This document shows, in pieces, positions 51,939 to 63,587 of a stretch of DNA of 64,000 nt (within the stretch, counting starts at the first letter, position 1; every line of letters begins with the position of its first letter). A model generated the notes under the pieces. That model was not told the DNA's origin, searched no databases, and saw only the letters and a list, made by a program, of their open reading frames with translations. The stretch is from CAJCJE01 sp036494465. GTDB taxonomy: Bacteria; Actinomycetota; Actinomycetes; Mycobacteriales; Pseudonocardiaceae. Location of the stretch: assembly GCA_036494465.1 (NCBI GenBank), contig DASXOJ010000107.1, positions 1 through 64,000 of the forward strand. The letters run 5' to 3'. The position numbers and the translations under genes are program-made.

Positions 51939-53064
51939 CTGCCGCGCTCGTCCTCGAGGACGGCCGGGTCTTCCCCGGAATGCCTTACGGGGCAACGGGT
52001 TCCTCTCTCGGCGAGATCGTGTTCTCCACCGGCATGACCGGGTACCAGGAGACCCTGACCGACCCCTCCTACCGTCGCCAGATCGTGGTGGCGACCGCGC
52101 CGCAGATCGGCAACACCGGCTGGAACGACGAGGACGACGAGTCCGGTCGGATCTGGGTGGCCGGTTACGTGATCCGCGACCCTGCGCGCAAGCCCTCCAA
52201 CTGGCGCTCCCGCCGCGGCCTGGACGAAGCGCTGGAAAGCCAGGGCGTCGTCGGCATCGCCGGCGTGGACACCAGGACGTTGACCAGGCACATCCGCGAG
52301 TCTGGCGCGATGCGCGCCGGGATCTTCTCGGGTGCCGCGCTGGCCGACAAGCAGCAGATGCTGGACGCGGTGCTGGCCTCCAGTCAGATGGTCGGCGCCG
52401 ACCTGGCCGGCGAGGTGAGCACCGAGCAGACCTACGTGGTGCCCGCGGTCGGCGAGCGCCGGTTCCGGGTGGCCGCGCTGGACTCGGGCATCAAGTCGAA
52501 CACGCCCAGGATGATGGCCGCACGCGGCATCGAGGTGCACGTGCTGCCCTATTCGTCCACAATGGATGACCTGCTCGCGGTCGAGCCGGACGGAGTCTTC
52601 TTCGCCAACGGCCCCGGCGACCCGGCCACAGCCGACCACGCGGTCGCGCTCGCGCAGGGCACGCTGGAGCGGCGGGTGCCGCTGTTCGGTATCTGCTTCG
52701 GCAACCAGATCCTCGGCCGCGCGCTGGGCCGGTCCACCTACAAGCTGCGGTTCGGTCACCACGGCATCAACGTGCCGGTCATCGACCGCGCCACCGGCAA
52801 GGTCTCGATCACCGCGCAGAACCACGGCTTCGCCCTGGAAGGCGAACCGGGGGAGCGGTTCGACACTCCGTTCGGCACGGCCGAGTTCAGCCACTACTGC
52901 CCCAACGACAACACCGTGGAGGGCCTGCGCTGCCTCGACGCGCCCGCCTTCTCCGTCCAGTACCACCCCGAGGCCGCCGCCGGTCCGCACGACGCCGCGG
53001 GCCTCTTCGACGAATTCGTCGACCTGATACAGCTGTGTCAACCAGGAAGGGTAGGACAGCGCTG

Positions 53065-53065
<1 letters not shown>
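51932..53065 (+). CDS. carA: carbamoyl-phosphate synthase small (glutaminase) subunit
   Basis: Supplies ammonia from glutamine to CarB. The 377-aa protein has the N-terminal CarA domain (GEIVFSTGMTGYQETLTDPSY) and a class I glutamine amidotransferase domain with Cys255 in FGICFGNQ and His345 in QYHPE. GTG 51932 lies within the PH-like gene. Its stop overlaps the carB ATG. Confidence 0.97.
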
Positions 53066-56370
<3,305 letters not shown>

Positions 56371-56378
56371 CCGACACA

Positions 56379-56408
56379 CCCGGCGGCGTCCACCTCGGCG
56401 CCGCCGGG
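56379..56408 (+). terminator. terminator hairpin after carB
   Basis: CCCGGCGGCG (56379-56388) and CGCCGCCGGG (56399-56408) are exact 10-bp inverted repeats around a 10-nt loop, 9 nt after the carB stop. There is no T-run. Confidence 0.75.
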
Positions 56409-56841
56409 AGCCCGGACATCCGCACATCACCGGCCGCCGCGCGGCACCCAACGCCCGGGCCCCAACTGTCGCGGCGCGGCACCCAACGCCGAGGCACCGG
56501 CAATCCGCCGCGGCAGCGGCAAACGGCAGCGGCACCCGACGAAACCGTTACACCGGCAGCGCGCCCGCACCACCACGCTCGCCACATCGCGCGCGCCAAA
56601 GTCCCCAATGCACACCGCCGAGCGTCGCACCGCCCGGCAACGACAACCCCCAAGCCCCCAACCGTGAACCCCGAACCTGCCCCCTAATGATTCCGGTCCA
56701 CACCCGACCAGTCCAACCAAGACCGCCCCAAAAACGGCCTCGAATCAACCTCCCCAGAGCAGCCCCCACCCATCCCGGGGGGAGCGCCCCGCTTCCAGCC
56801 TAGCGATCTTGAAAGTGGGATCCAAAACGGACTCGCGGGGT

Positions 56842-56869
56842 TGTGGATGGGCGGAGCCAATGTGGATAA
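56842..56869 (+). promoter_or_regulatory. two DnaA-box-like 9-mers upstream of pyrF
   Basis: TGTGGATAA (56861-56869) is the exact reverse complement of the TTATCCACA DnaA box. TGTGGATGG (56842-56850) matches it at 7 of 9 positions in the same orientation, 19 bp away. The flank is A/T-rich for this genome. Confidence 0.4.
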
Positions 56870-56876
56870 CTCGGGC

Positions 56877-56899
56877 TTTTCGCGAAAAATGAATTGACA
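56877..56899 (+). promoter_or_regulatory. palindrome TTTTCGCGAAAA and -35-like TTGACA before pyrF
   Basis: A perfect 12-bp palindrome (56877-56888) ends 5 nt before TTGACA (56894-56899). The position suggests an operator or activator site of the pyrF promoter. Confidence 0.4.
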
Positions 56900-56976
56900 C
56901 GGAGCTTCGCGCGTGAGTTGTGCGGCGACTTCAGGAAAGCTCTGTGAAAGATGACGAGACGAGAGACGAGGGAACG

Positions 56977-57879
56977 ATGAGCGTGCCGGAAACGCCGACG
57001 GAACCGACGGGACCGAAGGGGGGCGTACCGGAAGTCGCGCCGGAGCGCCGGTTCGGGGCGCGGTTGGCGGCGGCGATGGCGGCTCGGGGGCCGTTGTGCG
57101 TTGGCGTCGATCCGCATCCCGGCCTGCTCACGGCCTGGGGGCTGCCGCAGGACGCGTCCGGGCTCCAGCGGTTCGCGGATATCTGCGTTGCCGCGCTGGG
57201 TGACGAGGTGGCCGTGCTGAAGCCGCAGTCGGCGTTCTTCGAGGCGTACGGGTCGGCCGGGGTGGCGGTGCTGGAGCGGTTGATCGCGCAGGGCCGCGAG
57301 GCGGGCGCGCTGATCCTGCTCGACGTGAAGCGCGGGGACATCGGGTCGACGATGGCGGCATATGCGGCGGCCTATCTCGCGGATGGTTCGCCGCTCGCGG
57401 CGGACGCGGTGACGCTCTCGCCGTATCTGGGTTTCGACTCGCTGGTGCCCGCGTTCGACCTGGCGGACAAAACCGGACGCGGGGTCTTCGTTCTCGCGTT
57501 GACGTCCAATCCGGAAGGCCCAACGGTGCAACGTGCGATTGCTCCGAGTGGGGGAAGTGTTGCTCAGTCAATTATTGATTCGGCGGCGGCCAGGAATCGA
57601 AATTTCTCGCCGCTCGGGGATGTGGGCGTTGTGATCGGCGCCACTGTTGGTCGCTCCGAGCTGGCTCTCGACCGGCTCAACGGGCCGATCCTGGCGCCCG
57701 GATTCGGCCAACAAGGGGGCACCGTGACCGACCTCGGCGCGGTTTTCGGCGCGGAATTGCCGCGCGTCCTCGCATCGTCTTCGCGCGATATTTTGCGCAA
57801 CGGGCCTGATGAAGCCGCACTTCGTTCGGCCGCGTTGCGTATTCGATCTGAGCTGATCGAATTCGTGGCAACGCACTGA
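56977..57879 (+). CDS. pyrF: orotidine 5'-phosphate decarboxylase
   Basis: Last step of UMP synthesis. The 300-aa protein is the longer type-2 form, with the charged catalytic network D116, K118, D121 in LLDVKRGDIGST. Substrate-side blocks are VGVDPHP and ALTSNPEG, with the phosphate-binding end APGFGQQGG. ATG 56977 follows ACGAGGGAAC. Unlike in mycobacteria, where pyrF follows carB directly, about 600 nt and a terminator separate them here, so it has its own promoter. Confidence 0.95.
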   Translation: MSVPETPTEPTGPKGGVPEVAPERRFGARLAAAMAARGPLCVGVDPHPGLLTAWGLPQDASGLQRFADICVAALGDEVAVLKPQSAFFEAYGSAGVAVLERLIAQGREAGALILLDVKRGDIGSTMAAYAAAYLADGSPLAADAVTLSPYLGFDSLVPAFDLADKTGRGVFVLALTSNPEGPTVQRAIAPSGGSVAQSIIDSAAARNRNFSPLGDVGVVIGATVGRSELALDRLNGPILAPGFGQQGGTVTDLGAVFGAELPRVLASSSRDILRNGPDEAALRSAALRIRSELIEFVATH

Positions 57880-57913
57880 GCTGCGGCGACACTGCAATTT
57901 GCAACTACGCAGC

Positions 57914-57949
57914 GTGATATTGGGTAAAAGCGATATTTCTCAATATCAC
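57914..57949. promoter_or_regulatory. 36-bp A/T-rich dyad between pyrF and mihF
   Basis: GTGATATTG (57914-57922) and CAATATCAC (57941-57949) are perfect 9-bp inverted repeats with an 18-nt A/T-rich centre. It begins 35 nt after the pyrF stop. It may be an operator of the mihF promoter or part of that promoter; mIHF itself prefers bent A/T-rich DNA. Confidence 0.45.
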
Positions 57950-57993
57950 AGAGGGTCTCGCCAAGACACACGGGTGGTGGTAATCAAGCCGGG

Positions 57994-58059
57994 GGAAGTC
58001 CTTGGTAGGACTTCCTCTCGCTGCGACTACTGCCGTGGTCACGCCACCCGACCGGGTGG
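57994..58059 (+). promoter_or_regulatory. two hairpins in the probable mihF leader
   Basis: GGAAGTCCT (57994-58002) and AGGACTTCC (58007-58015) form a perfect 9-bp stem with a TGGT loop. CCACCC (58044-58049) and GGGTGG (58054-58059) form a second 6-bp stem around GACC. Neither has a T-run. The first could terminate pyrF; together they could structure the mihF leader. Confidence 0.45.
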
Positions 58060-58176
58060 TTGGACCAGATCGAAAACAACCACGTTGGAATCCCGACCCA
58101 CGTTGTCTTCGCTCACTCACTGTCGGTACGGTCGCGGCACCGATCCAGAGGAAACACCCACACCACGGAGGAGATC

Positions 58177-58494
58177 GTGGCCCTTCCGCAGCTGACCGAG
58201 GAGCAGCGGGCCGCAGCGCTTGAGAAGGCGGCTGCCGCTCGTCGCACCCGGGCTGAGCTCAAGGAGCGCCTCAAGCGCGGCGGCACTACTTTGAAGGACG
58301 TCCTGGCTGCCGCTCAGAACGATGAGGTCCTTGGCAAGATGAAGGTGTCCGCGTTGCTGGAGTCCCTGCCGGGCGTCGGCAAGGTGCGCGCGGCGCAGAT
58401 CATGGAGCGTCTTGAGATTGCTCCGAGCCGCCGGCTGCGTGGCCTGGGCGAGCGGCAGCGCAAGGCGCTGCTCGCCGAGTTCAGCGGCGAGTGA
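58177..58494 (+). CDS. mihF: actinobacterial integration host factor (mIHF)
   Basis: A nucleoid-associated DNA-bending protein of 105 aa, exactly the usual length. It has a Lys/Arg-rich N-terminal helix, then a helix-two-turn-helix domain with LLESLPGVGKVRAAQIMERL and RRLRGLGERQRKALL. GTG 58177 has GGAGGAG a few bases upstream; longer forms lack family sequence. Located before gmk as in mycobacteria and Streptomyces, with a 4-nt overlap. Confidence 0.95.
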   Translation: MALPQLTEEQRAAALEKAAAARRTRAELKERLKRGGTTLKDVLAAAQNDEVLGKMKVSALLESLPGVGKVRAAQIMERLEIAPSRRLRGLGERQRKALLAEFSGE

Positions 58495-59090
58495 CAGACA
58501 CCGGGTCGGGGGTGGGCGGCGACACCATCGTCGTCCGCCCCCGACTCATCGTGGTAGCCGGACCCTCCGGGGTCGGCAAGACGAGCGTGTTGGCCGAACT
58601 TCGGCGACGCTATCCGGACTTCTACTTCAGCGTCTCGGTCACGACCCGGCCGCCCCGGCCGGGTGAGGTGGACGGTTCGCACTATCACTTCGTCGACAAC
58701 GACACGTTCGACAAGTTGATCAGTGACAACCAGCTGCTGGAACACGCCGAGTACGCGGGCTATCGCTACGGCACCCCGCGTGGACCGGTCGAGCAAGCGC
58801 TCGACCAGGGCAAACCCGCGATCCTGGAGATCGAGGTGCAGGGGGCGCGGCAGGTGCGTGTCGCCTGGCCGAGCGCGTTCATGGTGATGATCCAGCCGCC
58901 GTCCTGGGGTGTTCTGGTGGCCAGGCTGACCGGTCGGGGCACCGAGAAACCGGAAGTCGTCGAGCGTCGGCTGGCCGCCGCGAAGGACGAACTTTCCGCC
59001 TCGGACGAGTTCGACGCGGTCGTTGTCAATGCCGATGTGCGGGCTGCCGCCGCCGAGTTGCTAACCTTGATAGCGGAGCCCCGGGCCTGA
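58491..59090 (+). CDS. gmk: guanylate kinase
   Basis: Phosphorylates GMP to GDP, 199 aa. The P-loop GPSGVGKTS is at 24-32, the GMP-binding tract is SVTTRPPRPGEVDGSHYHFV, and the lid/LID region is ARLTGRGTEKPEVVERRL. GTG 58491 overlaps the mihF stop, coupling the two. An N-terminal extension of about 17 residues precedes the usual start. Confidence 0.95.
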   Translation: MTDTGSGVGGDTIVVRPRLIVVAGPSGVGKTSVLAELRRRYPDFYFSVSVTTRPPRPGEVDGSHYHFVDNDTFDKLISDNQLLEHAEYAGYRYGTPRGPVEQALDQGKPAILEIEVQGARQVRVAWPSAFMVMIQPPSWGVLVARLTGRGTEKPEVVERRLAAAKDELSASDEFDAVVVNADVRAAAAELLTLIAEPRA

Positions 59091-59144
59091 ATTCGATTCG
59101 GGGACCACTTAGAGGCTTGTATTCGACCCGCAGGAGAGTTGCGC

Positions 59145-59423
59145 GTGACCAACCCCATCCAGCTGGGCGCCCACATGGACACCCCAGAGGGCATCACCAA
59201 CCCGCCCATCGACGACCTGCTTGAGCAGGTCAGCTCGAAGTACGCGTTGGTCATCTACTCCGCCAAGCGGGCCCGCCAGATCAACGACTACTACGCGCAG
59301 CTCGGCGAGGGCCTGCTCGAGTACGTCGGTCCCCTGGTCGAGCCTGGCCCGCGCGAGAAGCCGCTGTCGATCGCGATGCGCGAGATCCACGCCGGCCTGC
59401 TGGAACACACCGAAGGCGAGTAA
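59145..59423 (+). CDS. rpoZ: RNA polymerase omega subunit
   Basis: A small RNA polymerase subunit, 92 aa (PPIDDLLEQVSSKYALVIYSAKRARQIN split across the conserved core; ends KPLSIAMREIHAGLLEH). GTG 59145 lies eight bases after AGGAG (59132-59136); a TTG at 59139 is too close to that site. Confidence 0.93.
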   Translation: MTNPIQLGAHMDTPEGITNPPIDDLLEQVSSKYALVIYSAKRARQINDYYAQLGEGLLEYVGPLVEPGPREKPLSIAMREIHAGLLEHTEGE

Positions 59424-59471
59424 GCCAGGTCACGGGCGACAAACGCGGGAAAGCGTGCGATTGTCGACCTT

Positions 59472-60719
59472 GTGAGCGTTCCCGGTTCTTCGGCAGACGA
59501 CCCCACCAAGCCGTTCGTCATTCTTGGCGTCGGCGGTGGGGTCGCCGCGTACAAGGCGTGCGAAGTTCTGCGTGGACTGACCGAATCGGGGCATGATGTC
59601 CGGGTCGTGCCGACCGAGGCCGCCCTGAACTTCGTCGGCGCCGCCACCTTCGAGGCGCTCTCCGGCCACCCGGTGCACACCGGCGTGTTCGCGGACGTGC
59701 CCGAGGTGCCGCACGTGCGGCTGGGCCGCAGGGCCGACCTGGTGATCGTGGTGCCCGCGACGGCCGACCTGCTGGCCAAGGCCGCGCACGGCCAGGCCGA
59801 CGACCTGCTCACCGCGACCCTGCTGACCACGAGGTCGCCGGTCGCGTTCTTCCCGGCCATGCACACCGAGATGTGGGAGCACCCCGCCACCCAGGCCAAC
59901 GTGGCGCTGCTGCGCTCGCGTGGCGCGATCGTGCCTGAGCCCGCCAGTGGCCGGCTGACGGGGCCGGACACCGGCAAGGGGCGGTTGGCCGACCCGGCCG
60001 AGATCGTCGATCTGGCCCGGTTGCTGCTGGCCGCGCCGGACGCGCTGCGCCACGATCTCGCCGGTCTCACCGTCGCGATCTCCGCCGGTGGCACCCGCGA
60101 GGCCCTGGACCCGGTCCGCTATCTGGGCAACCGTTCCTCCGGCAAGCAGGGCTACGCGCTGGCGCGGGTGGCGGCGGCGCGCGGCGCGCGGGTCACGCTG
60201 GTGGCCGCGCACACGCAGGCCCTGCCCGACCCGGCCGGGGTCGAGCTGGTGCGGGTGGGCAGCGCCGAGGAGATGCGTACCGCGATGCTCAAGGCCGCCG
60301 AGGAGGCGGATGCGCTGGTGATGGCGGCCGCGGTCGCGGACTTCCGGCCGACGAGCCGTGCCGACTACAAGATCAAGAAGACCGACCACGATCCGGATCC
60401 GGTCGAACTGACCCGCAATCCGGACATCCTCCGCGAACTGGTCGAGAAGCGCAGACCTGGTCAGTTCATCGTCGGTTTCGCCGCCGAGACCGGCGACTCG
60501 CACGCGGACGTGCTCGACCACGCCAGAGCCAAACTCCGCCGCAAGGGCGTTGACCTCCTGGTGGTCAACGCGGTCGGCGACGGCGTCGCGTTCGAGGTGG
60601 AGACCAACGCGGGCTGGCTGCTGTCTTCCGATGGGTCGGAGCACGCTATTCCACTAGGTGCCAAGTCCGCCCTCGCGGCCACACTCTGGGACAACGTGCT
60701 GGTGGCGATGCGACGTTGA
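59472..60719 (+). CDS. coaBC: bifunctional phosphopantothenoylcysteine decarboxylase/phosphopantothenate-cysteine ligase
   Basis: Two steps of coenzyme A synthesis. The N-terminal flavoprotein half has GVGGGVAAYKACEVLRGL and PAMHTEMWEHPATQANV, where the family PAMN is PAMH as in other actinobacteria. The C-terminal CoaB half has ISAGGTREALDPVRYLGNRSSGKQG and AAAVADFRP. 415 aa. GTG 59472 has no ribosome binding site; GATTGT lies 7 nt upstream, and a hairpin with arms CGACAAACGC (59437-59446) and GCGT/TTGTCG (59453-59466) precedes it. Confidence 0.95.
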   Translation: MSVPGSSADDPTKPFVILGVGGGVAAYKACEVLRGLTESGHDVRVVPTEAALNFVGAATFEALSGHPVHTGVFADVPEVPHVRLGRRADLVIVVPATADLLAKAAHGQADDLLTATLLTTRSPVAFFPAMHTEMWEHPATQANVALLRSRGAIVPEPASGRLTGPDTGKGRLADPAEIVDLARLLLAAPDALRHDLAGLTVAISAGGTREALDPVRYLGNRSSGKQGYALARVAAARGARVTLVAAHTQALPDPAGVELVRVGSAEEMRTAMLKAAEEADALVMAAAVADFRPTSRADYKIKKTDHDPDPVELTRNPDILRELVEKRRPGQFIVGFAAETGDSHADVLDHARAKLRRKGVDLLVVNAVGDGVAFEVETNAGWLLSSDGSEHAIPLGAKSALAATLWDNVLVAMRR

Positions 60720-60810
60720 CCAGCTCTCGACTCCGTCCGGATAGTCTGGTGGTGCTGTGGGTCGAAGTGGTGGCGTTGTTGGGCAACGACGAGTCGATAT
60801 GGGGTGTGTA

Positions 60811-62004
60811 GTGAGCGAGAGCCGCAGGCTTTTCACAAGTGAATCGGTGACCGAAGGGCACCCGGACAAGATCTGCGACGCGATCAGCGATTCGATCCTC
60901 GACGCATTGCTGGCCAAGGACCCACGCAGCAGAGTCGCCGTAGAGACATTGATCACCACCGGCCAGGTGCACGTGGCCGGTGAGGTGACCACCGAGGCGT
61001 ACGCGGACATTCCCACGATCGTCCGGGAGAAGATCCTGGACATCGGCTACGACTCGTCGGCCAAGGGCTTCGACGGCCACTCGTGCGGCGTGAACGTGGC
61101 GCTGGGTTCCCAGTCTCCGGACATCGCCCAGGGTGTGGACACCGCGCACGAGTCGCGGGTCGGGTCCAGTGAGGACGACATCGACCGCCAGGGCGCGGGC
61201 GACCAGGGCCTGATGTTCGGCTACGCGTGCTCGGACACCCCCGAGCTGATGCCGCTGCCGATCGCGTTGGCGCACCGGCTTTCCCGGCGCCTGACCGAGG
61301 TGCGCAAGCAGGGCGTGCTGCCCTACCTGCGCCCGGACGGCAAGACCCAGGTGACCATCGAGTACGCGGGCGACCAGCCGGTTCGCCTGGACACCATCGT
61401 GGTGTCCACTCAGCACGCCGATGGCATCGATCTGGACAAGATGCTCGGCGTCGACGTGCGCGAGCACGTGGTCGCGCCCGAGCTCGGCGAGCTCAAGCTG
61501 GACACGACCGGGGTGAAACTGCTGGTCAACCCGACCGGCCGGTTCGTCATCGGCGGTCCGATGGGCGACGCGGGCCTGACCGGCCGCAAGATCATCGTCG
61601 ACACCTACGGCGGCATGGCGCGGCACGGTGGTGGCGCGTTCTCCGGCAAGGACCCGTCGAAGGTGGACCGCTCGGCCGCGTACGCGATGCGCTGGGTGGC
61701 CAAGAACGCGGTCGCCGCCGGTCTCGCGACCCGGATCGAGGTGCAGGTCGCGTACGCGATCGGCAAGGCCGTACCGGTCGGTCTGTTCGTGGAGACCTTC
61801 GGCACCGAGACGGTGGACCCGACCAAGATCCAGGCCGCCATCTCCGAGGTGTTCGACCTGCGTCCGGCCGCGATCATCCGCGACCTGGACCTGTTGCGGC
61901 CGATCTACGCGGCGACCGCCGCCTACGGTCACTTCGGCCGCACCGACGTGGACCTGCCGTGGGAGCGCACCGACCGCGCGGCCGCGCTGAAGGCCGCCGT
62001 CTGA
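60811..62004 (+). CDS. metK: S-adenosylmethionine synthetase
   Basis: Makes SAM from methionine and ATP, 397 aa from GTG 60811. Family blocks: FTSESVTEGHPDKICDAISD, GAGDQGLMFGYA, and GGGAFSGKDPSKVDRSAAY. GTG 60811 matches the usual N-terminus; ATG 60799 would add four residues. TTGACC (60716-60721) and TAGTCT (60742-60747) are a possible, widely spaced promoter. With only 91 nt upstream, no SAM riboswitch is seen. The stop codon starts a tandem 14-bp repeat. Confidence 0.97.
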   Translation: MSESRRLFTSESVTEGHPDKICDAISDSILDALLAKDPRSRVAVETLITTGQVHVAGEVTTEAYADIPTIVREKILDIGYDSSAKGFDGHSCGVNVALGSQSPDIAQGVDTAHESRVGSSEDDIDRQGAGDQGLMFGYACSDTPELMPLPIALAHRLSRRLTEVRKQGVLPYLRPDGKTQVTIEYAGDQPVRLDTIVVSTQHADGIDLDKMLGVDVREHVVAPELGELKLDTTGVKLLVNPTGRFVIGGPMGDAGLTGRKIIVDTYGGMARHGGGAFSGKDPSKVDRSAAYAMRWVAKNAVAAGLATRIEVQVAYAIGKAVPVGLFVETFGTETVDPTKIQAAISEVFDLRPAAIIRDLDLLRPIYAATAAYGHFGRTDVDLPWERTDRAAALKAAV

Positions 62005-62029
62005 CGCTGTTGTTCTGACGCTGTTGTTC
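62002..62029 (+). repeat. tandem 14-bp repeat at the metK stop
   Basis: TGACGCTGTTGTTC occurs twice head to tail (62002-62015 and 62016-62029). The first copy begins with the metK TGA. It looks like a recent slippage duplication. Confidence 0.9.
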
Positions 62030-62034
62030 TGGGT

Positions 62035-62078
62035 GCGGGGCCTGGCAGACTCGGGTACATGACCGAGCCAGGCCCCGC
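62035..62078 (+). promoter_or_regulatory. 44-nt hairpin with the XdhC-like gene start codon in its loop
   Basis: GCGGGGCCTGGC (62035-62046) and GCCAGGCCCCGC (62067-62078) are exact 12-bp inverted repeats. Inside, CTCGG (62050-62054) and CCGAG (62063-62067) can extend pairing, leaving ATG 62059 in an 8-nt loop. It is well placed as the metK terminator. CAGACT (62046-62051) lies 7 nt before the ATG and could be a leaderless -10. Confidence 0.6.
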
Positions 62079-62613
62079 TACTCGTATCGAGGACCCCAGT
62101 TGCGCCGTCGCGCACGGCGCGGTGCCGCCACCGGCCGCCGAGAAGACCTTGGTGGCGGTGTTCGCGTCGCCGGTCGCGCGTTATTTGTTGCAGTACGGGA
62201 AGGATCTGGGCTTCCGGGCGATTCTGGTCGAACCGGATGCCGATCGGCGCGCTGCCTTCTTTCAAGAACAGAGTGGCTTCCGGGATGCGGACTTCGTCAA
62301 GGCGGTGCCCGGAGATCTGGACGGGGGCACCGATCTGGTCGCCACCGATCACCATCGGCCCGAACTCGGTGTACTGCTGCGCGATGGGTTGCTGACCAAG
62401 GCGCGCTGGATCGGCGTGCTCGGCAATCCGCGTCATCCCGGCCCGCACGTGGAGATGTTGCGCGAACTCGGGGTCGCCGACGACGAAGCCGCGCGAGTGC
62501 ATCGGCCGGTCGGACTGAACATCGGGTCGCGGACGCCGCCCGAGATCGCCATCGCGGTGCTGGCCGGGTTGCTCGCGGATCGCAACGACCGGCCGGGCGG
62601 GTTCGAGTTCTAG
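62059..62613 (+). CDS. XdhC-family protein (Rossmann domain only)
   Basis: A 184-aa stand-alone XdhC C-terminal Rossmann domain (TLVAVFASPVARYLLQYGKDLG; RPVGLNIGSRTPPEIAIAVLAGLLA). XdhC proteins deliver sulfurated molybdenum cofactor to xanthine dehydrogenase-type enzymes; no such enzyme is encoded nearby, so the role is open. ATG 62059 sits in a hairpin loop with no ribosome binding site; GTG 62122 is an alternative start outside the hairpin and nearer to the domain edge. Its stop overlaps the opposing gene's stop by 4 nt. Confidence 0.75.
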   Translation: MTEPGPATRIEDPSCAVAHGAVPPPAAEKTLVAVFASPVARYLLQYGKDLGFRAILVEPDADRRAAFFQEQSGFRDADFVKAVPGDLDGGTDLVATDHHRPELGVLLRDGLLTKARWIGVLGNPRHPGPHVEMLRELGVADDEAARVHRPVGLNIGSRTPPEIAIAVLAGLLADRNDRPGGFEF

Positions 62614-63530
62614 GTCCGAAGTAGACGGTGGGTCAGGTCGATCAGGCCGGCGTGGCGCAGGGTCTGGTCGGTGCCGGGTAGCGGGACGTGCAGCGGCTCG
62701 GTCCAGCGGGCCGGGATCGCCGTGTCGCCGTAGACCGCGCCGGCCAGTCCGCCGGTGACTGCGGCGACCGTGTCGGTGTCGCCGCCGAGGTCGATCGCGG
62801 CGCGCAGCGCGTCCTCGAAACTTGTTGTGGTGCGCAGGGCCCAGACCGCCGAACCGAGGCAGGGCCAGACCGCGCCGTTGGGTTCGCGCGCCAGTTCGGG
62901 ATGCCAGGTTGGGGCGAGCACGGTCGCGTAGCGTTCGCGTTGGGTTGAATCCACTTCGGCCAGGGTGTCGTCGATCGCGTCGAGCGGATCGGCGGCGGCG
63001 AGGGCGACGCGGATCAGTTCGTGGTAGATCGCGGTGCCTTCGCCCGCGGCCGGATCGCCGTGGGTGAGCGCGGAAATCTGGCGCGCGGCGGTCATGGTGG
63101 CGGCGCGTCCGGCGGCGGCGAAGTACACGGCGGACGGTGCGGCGCGCATCAGGGAGCCGTTGCCGGCCGCGCGCATGTTCTGTTCGAAGTGGACAGTGGC
63201 GGCCCGGTGCCAGGGTTCGCCGTTGGCGAGCACGGTCTGGGTTTGGATGCCGATGTCCTTGGGATCGGCCGTGGCCCAGCGCTGGAAGCGGGCGAAGATG
63301 TCGGGCAGGTCGAGTCCGTTGTGGTCGAGCAGGGACTGGGCGACGTGCAGCGCCATCTGAGTGTCGTCGGTGGCTTCGCCGGGATCCCAGCCACCACCGC
63401 CACACATCTCGCCACCGCTGGGGAAGCGACCGGTGAACTGGCCCGCAGGGCCGAACTCGAACGGGGCGCCGAGCGCGTCGCCGACCGCCGAACCCACTAC
63501 CGCGCCCACCGCGCGTTGACCACGATCCAT
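62610..63530 (-). CDS. ADP-ribosylglycohydrolase family protein
   Basis: A DraG/ARH-type hydrolase of 306 aa that removes ADP-ribose from proteins or small molecules. The magnesium-binding motifs are complete: GSAVGDALGAPFEFG at the N-terminus, ATDDTQMALHVA, GNGSLMRAAP, and GGDTDTVAAVTGGLAGAVYG near the C-terminus. ATG 63530 is preceded 7 nt upstream by TAGGGT (63543-63538, minus strand) with no ribosome binding site, a leaderless layout. Convergent with the XdhC-like gene; divergent from priA by 57 nt. Confidence 0.9.
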   Translation of the reverse strand: MDRGQRAVGAVVGSAVGDALGAPFEFGPAGQFTGRFPSGGEMCGGGGWDPGEATDDTQMALHVAQSLLDHNGLDLPDIFARFQRWATADPKDIGIQTQTVLANGEPWHRAATVHFEQNMRAAGNGSLMRAAPSAVYFAAAGRAATMTAARQISALTHGDPAAGEGTAIYHELIRVALAAADPLDAIDDTLAEVDSTQRERYATVLAPTWHPELAREPNGAVWPCLGSAVWALRTTTSFEDALRAAIDLGGDTDTVAAVTGGLAGAVYGDTAIPARWTEPLHVPLPGTDQTLRHAGLIDLTHRLLRT

Positions 63531-63587
63531 GGGCGCGACCCTAGCCACGCACCGGGCGCGTCGGTGGGTTCTGGTAAACCTGGCCTC

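Larger units (their letters stand above)
56409..56976 (+). other. intergenic region between carB and pyrF
   Basis: No convincing gene in about 570 nt; the open frames have biased Pro/Arg/Ala composition and no start signals. Contents seen: a 17-bp direct repeat GCGCGGCACCCAACGCC at 56439-56455 and 56474-56490; two DnaA-box-like 9-mers; a 12-bp palindrome; and TTGACA at 56894-56899, which could be the pyrF -35 (no good -10 at 17-18 nt). Confidence 0.65.

Noticed and set aside
56842..56899. Replication origin (DnaA-box-like 9-mers and A/T-rich patch)
   Set aside because: Only two boxes and no dnaA/dnaN or parAB nearby; kept as a regulatory observation only.
60720..60810. Possible SAM riboswitch before metK
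   Set aside because: Only 91 nt are available and no SAM-I/SAM-II/SAM-IV core was recognisable.
60646..63405. 919-codon minus-strand frame spanning coaBC end, metK, XdhC-like and the ADP-ribosylglycohydrolase gene
   Set aside because: Crosses several real genes on both strands with no recognisable protein; a stop-poor high-GC artefact.
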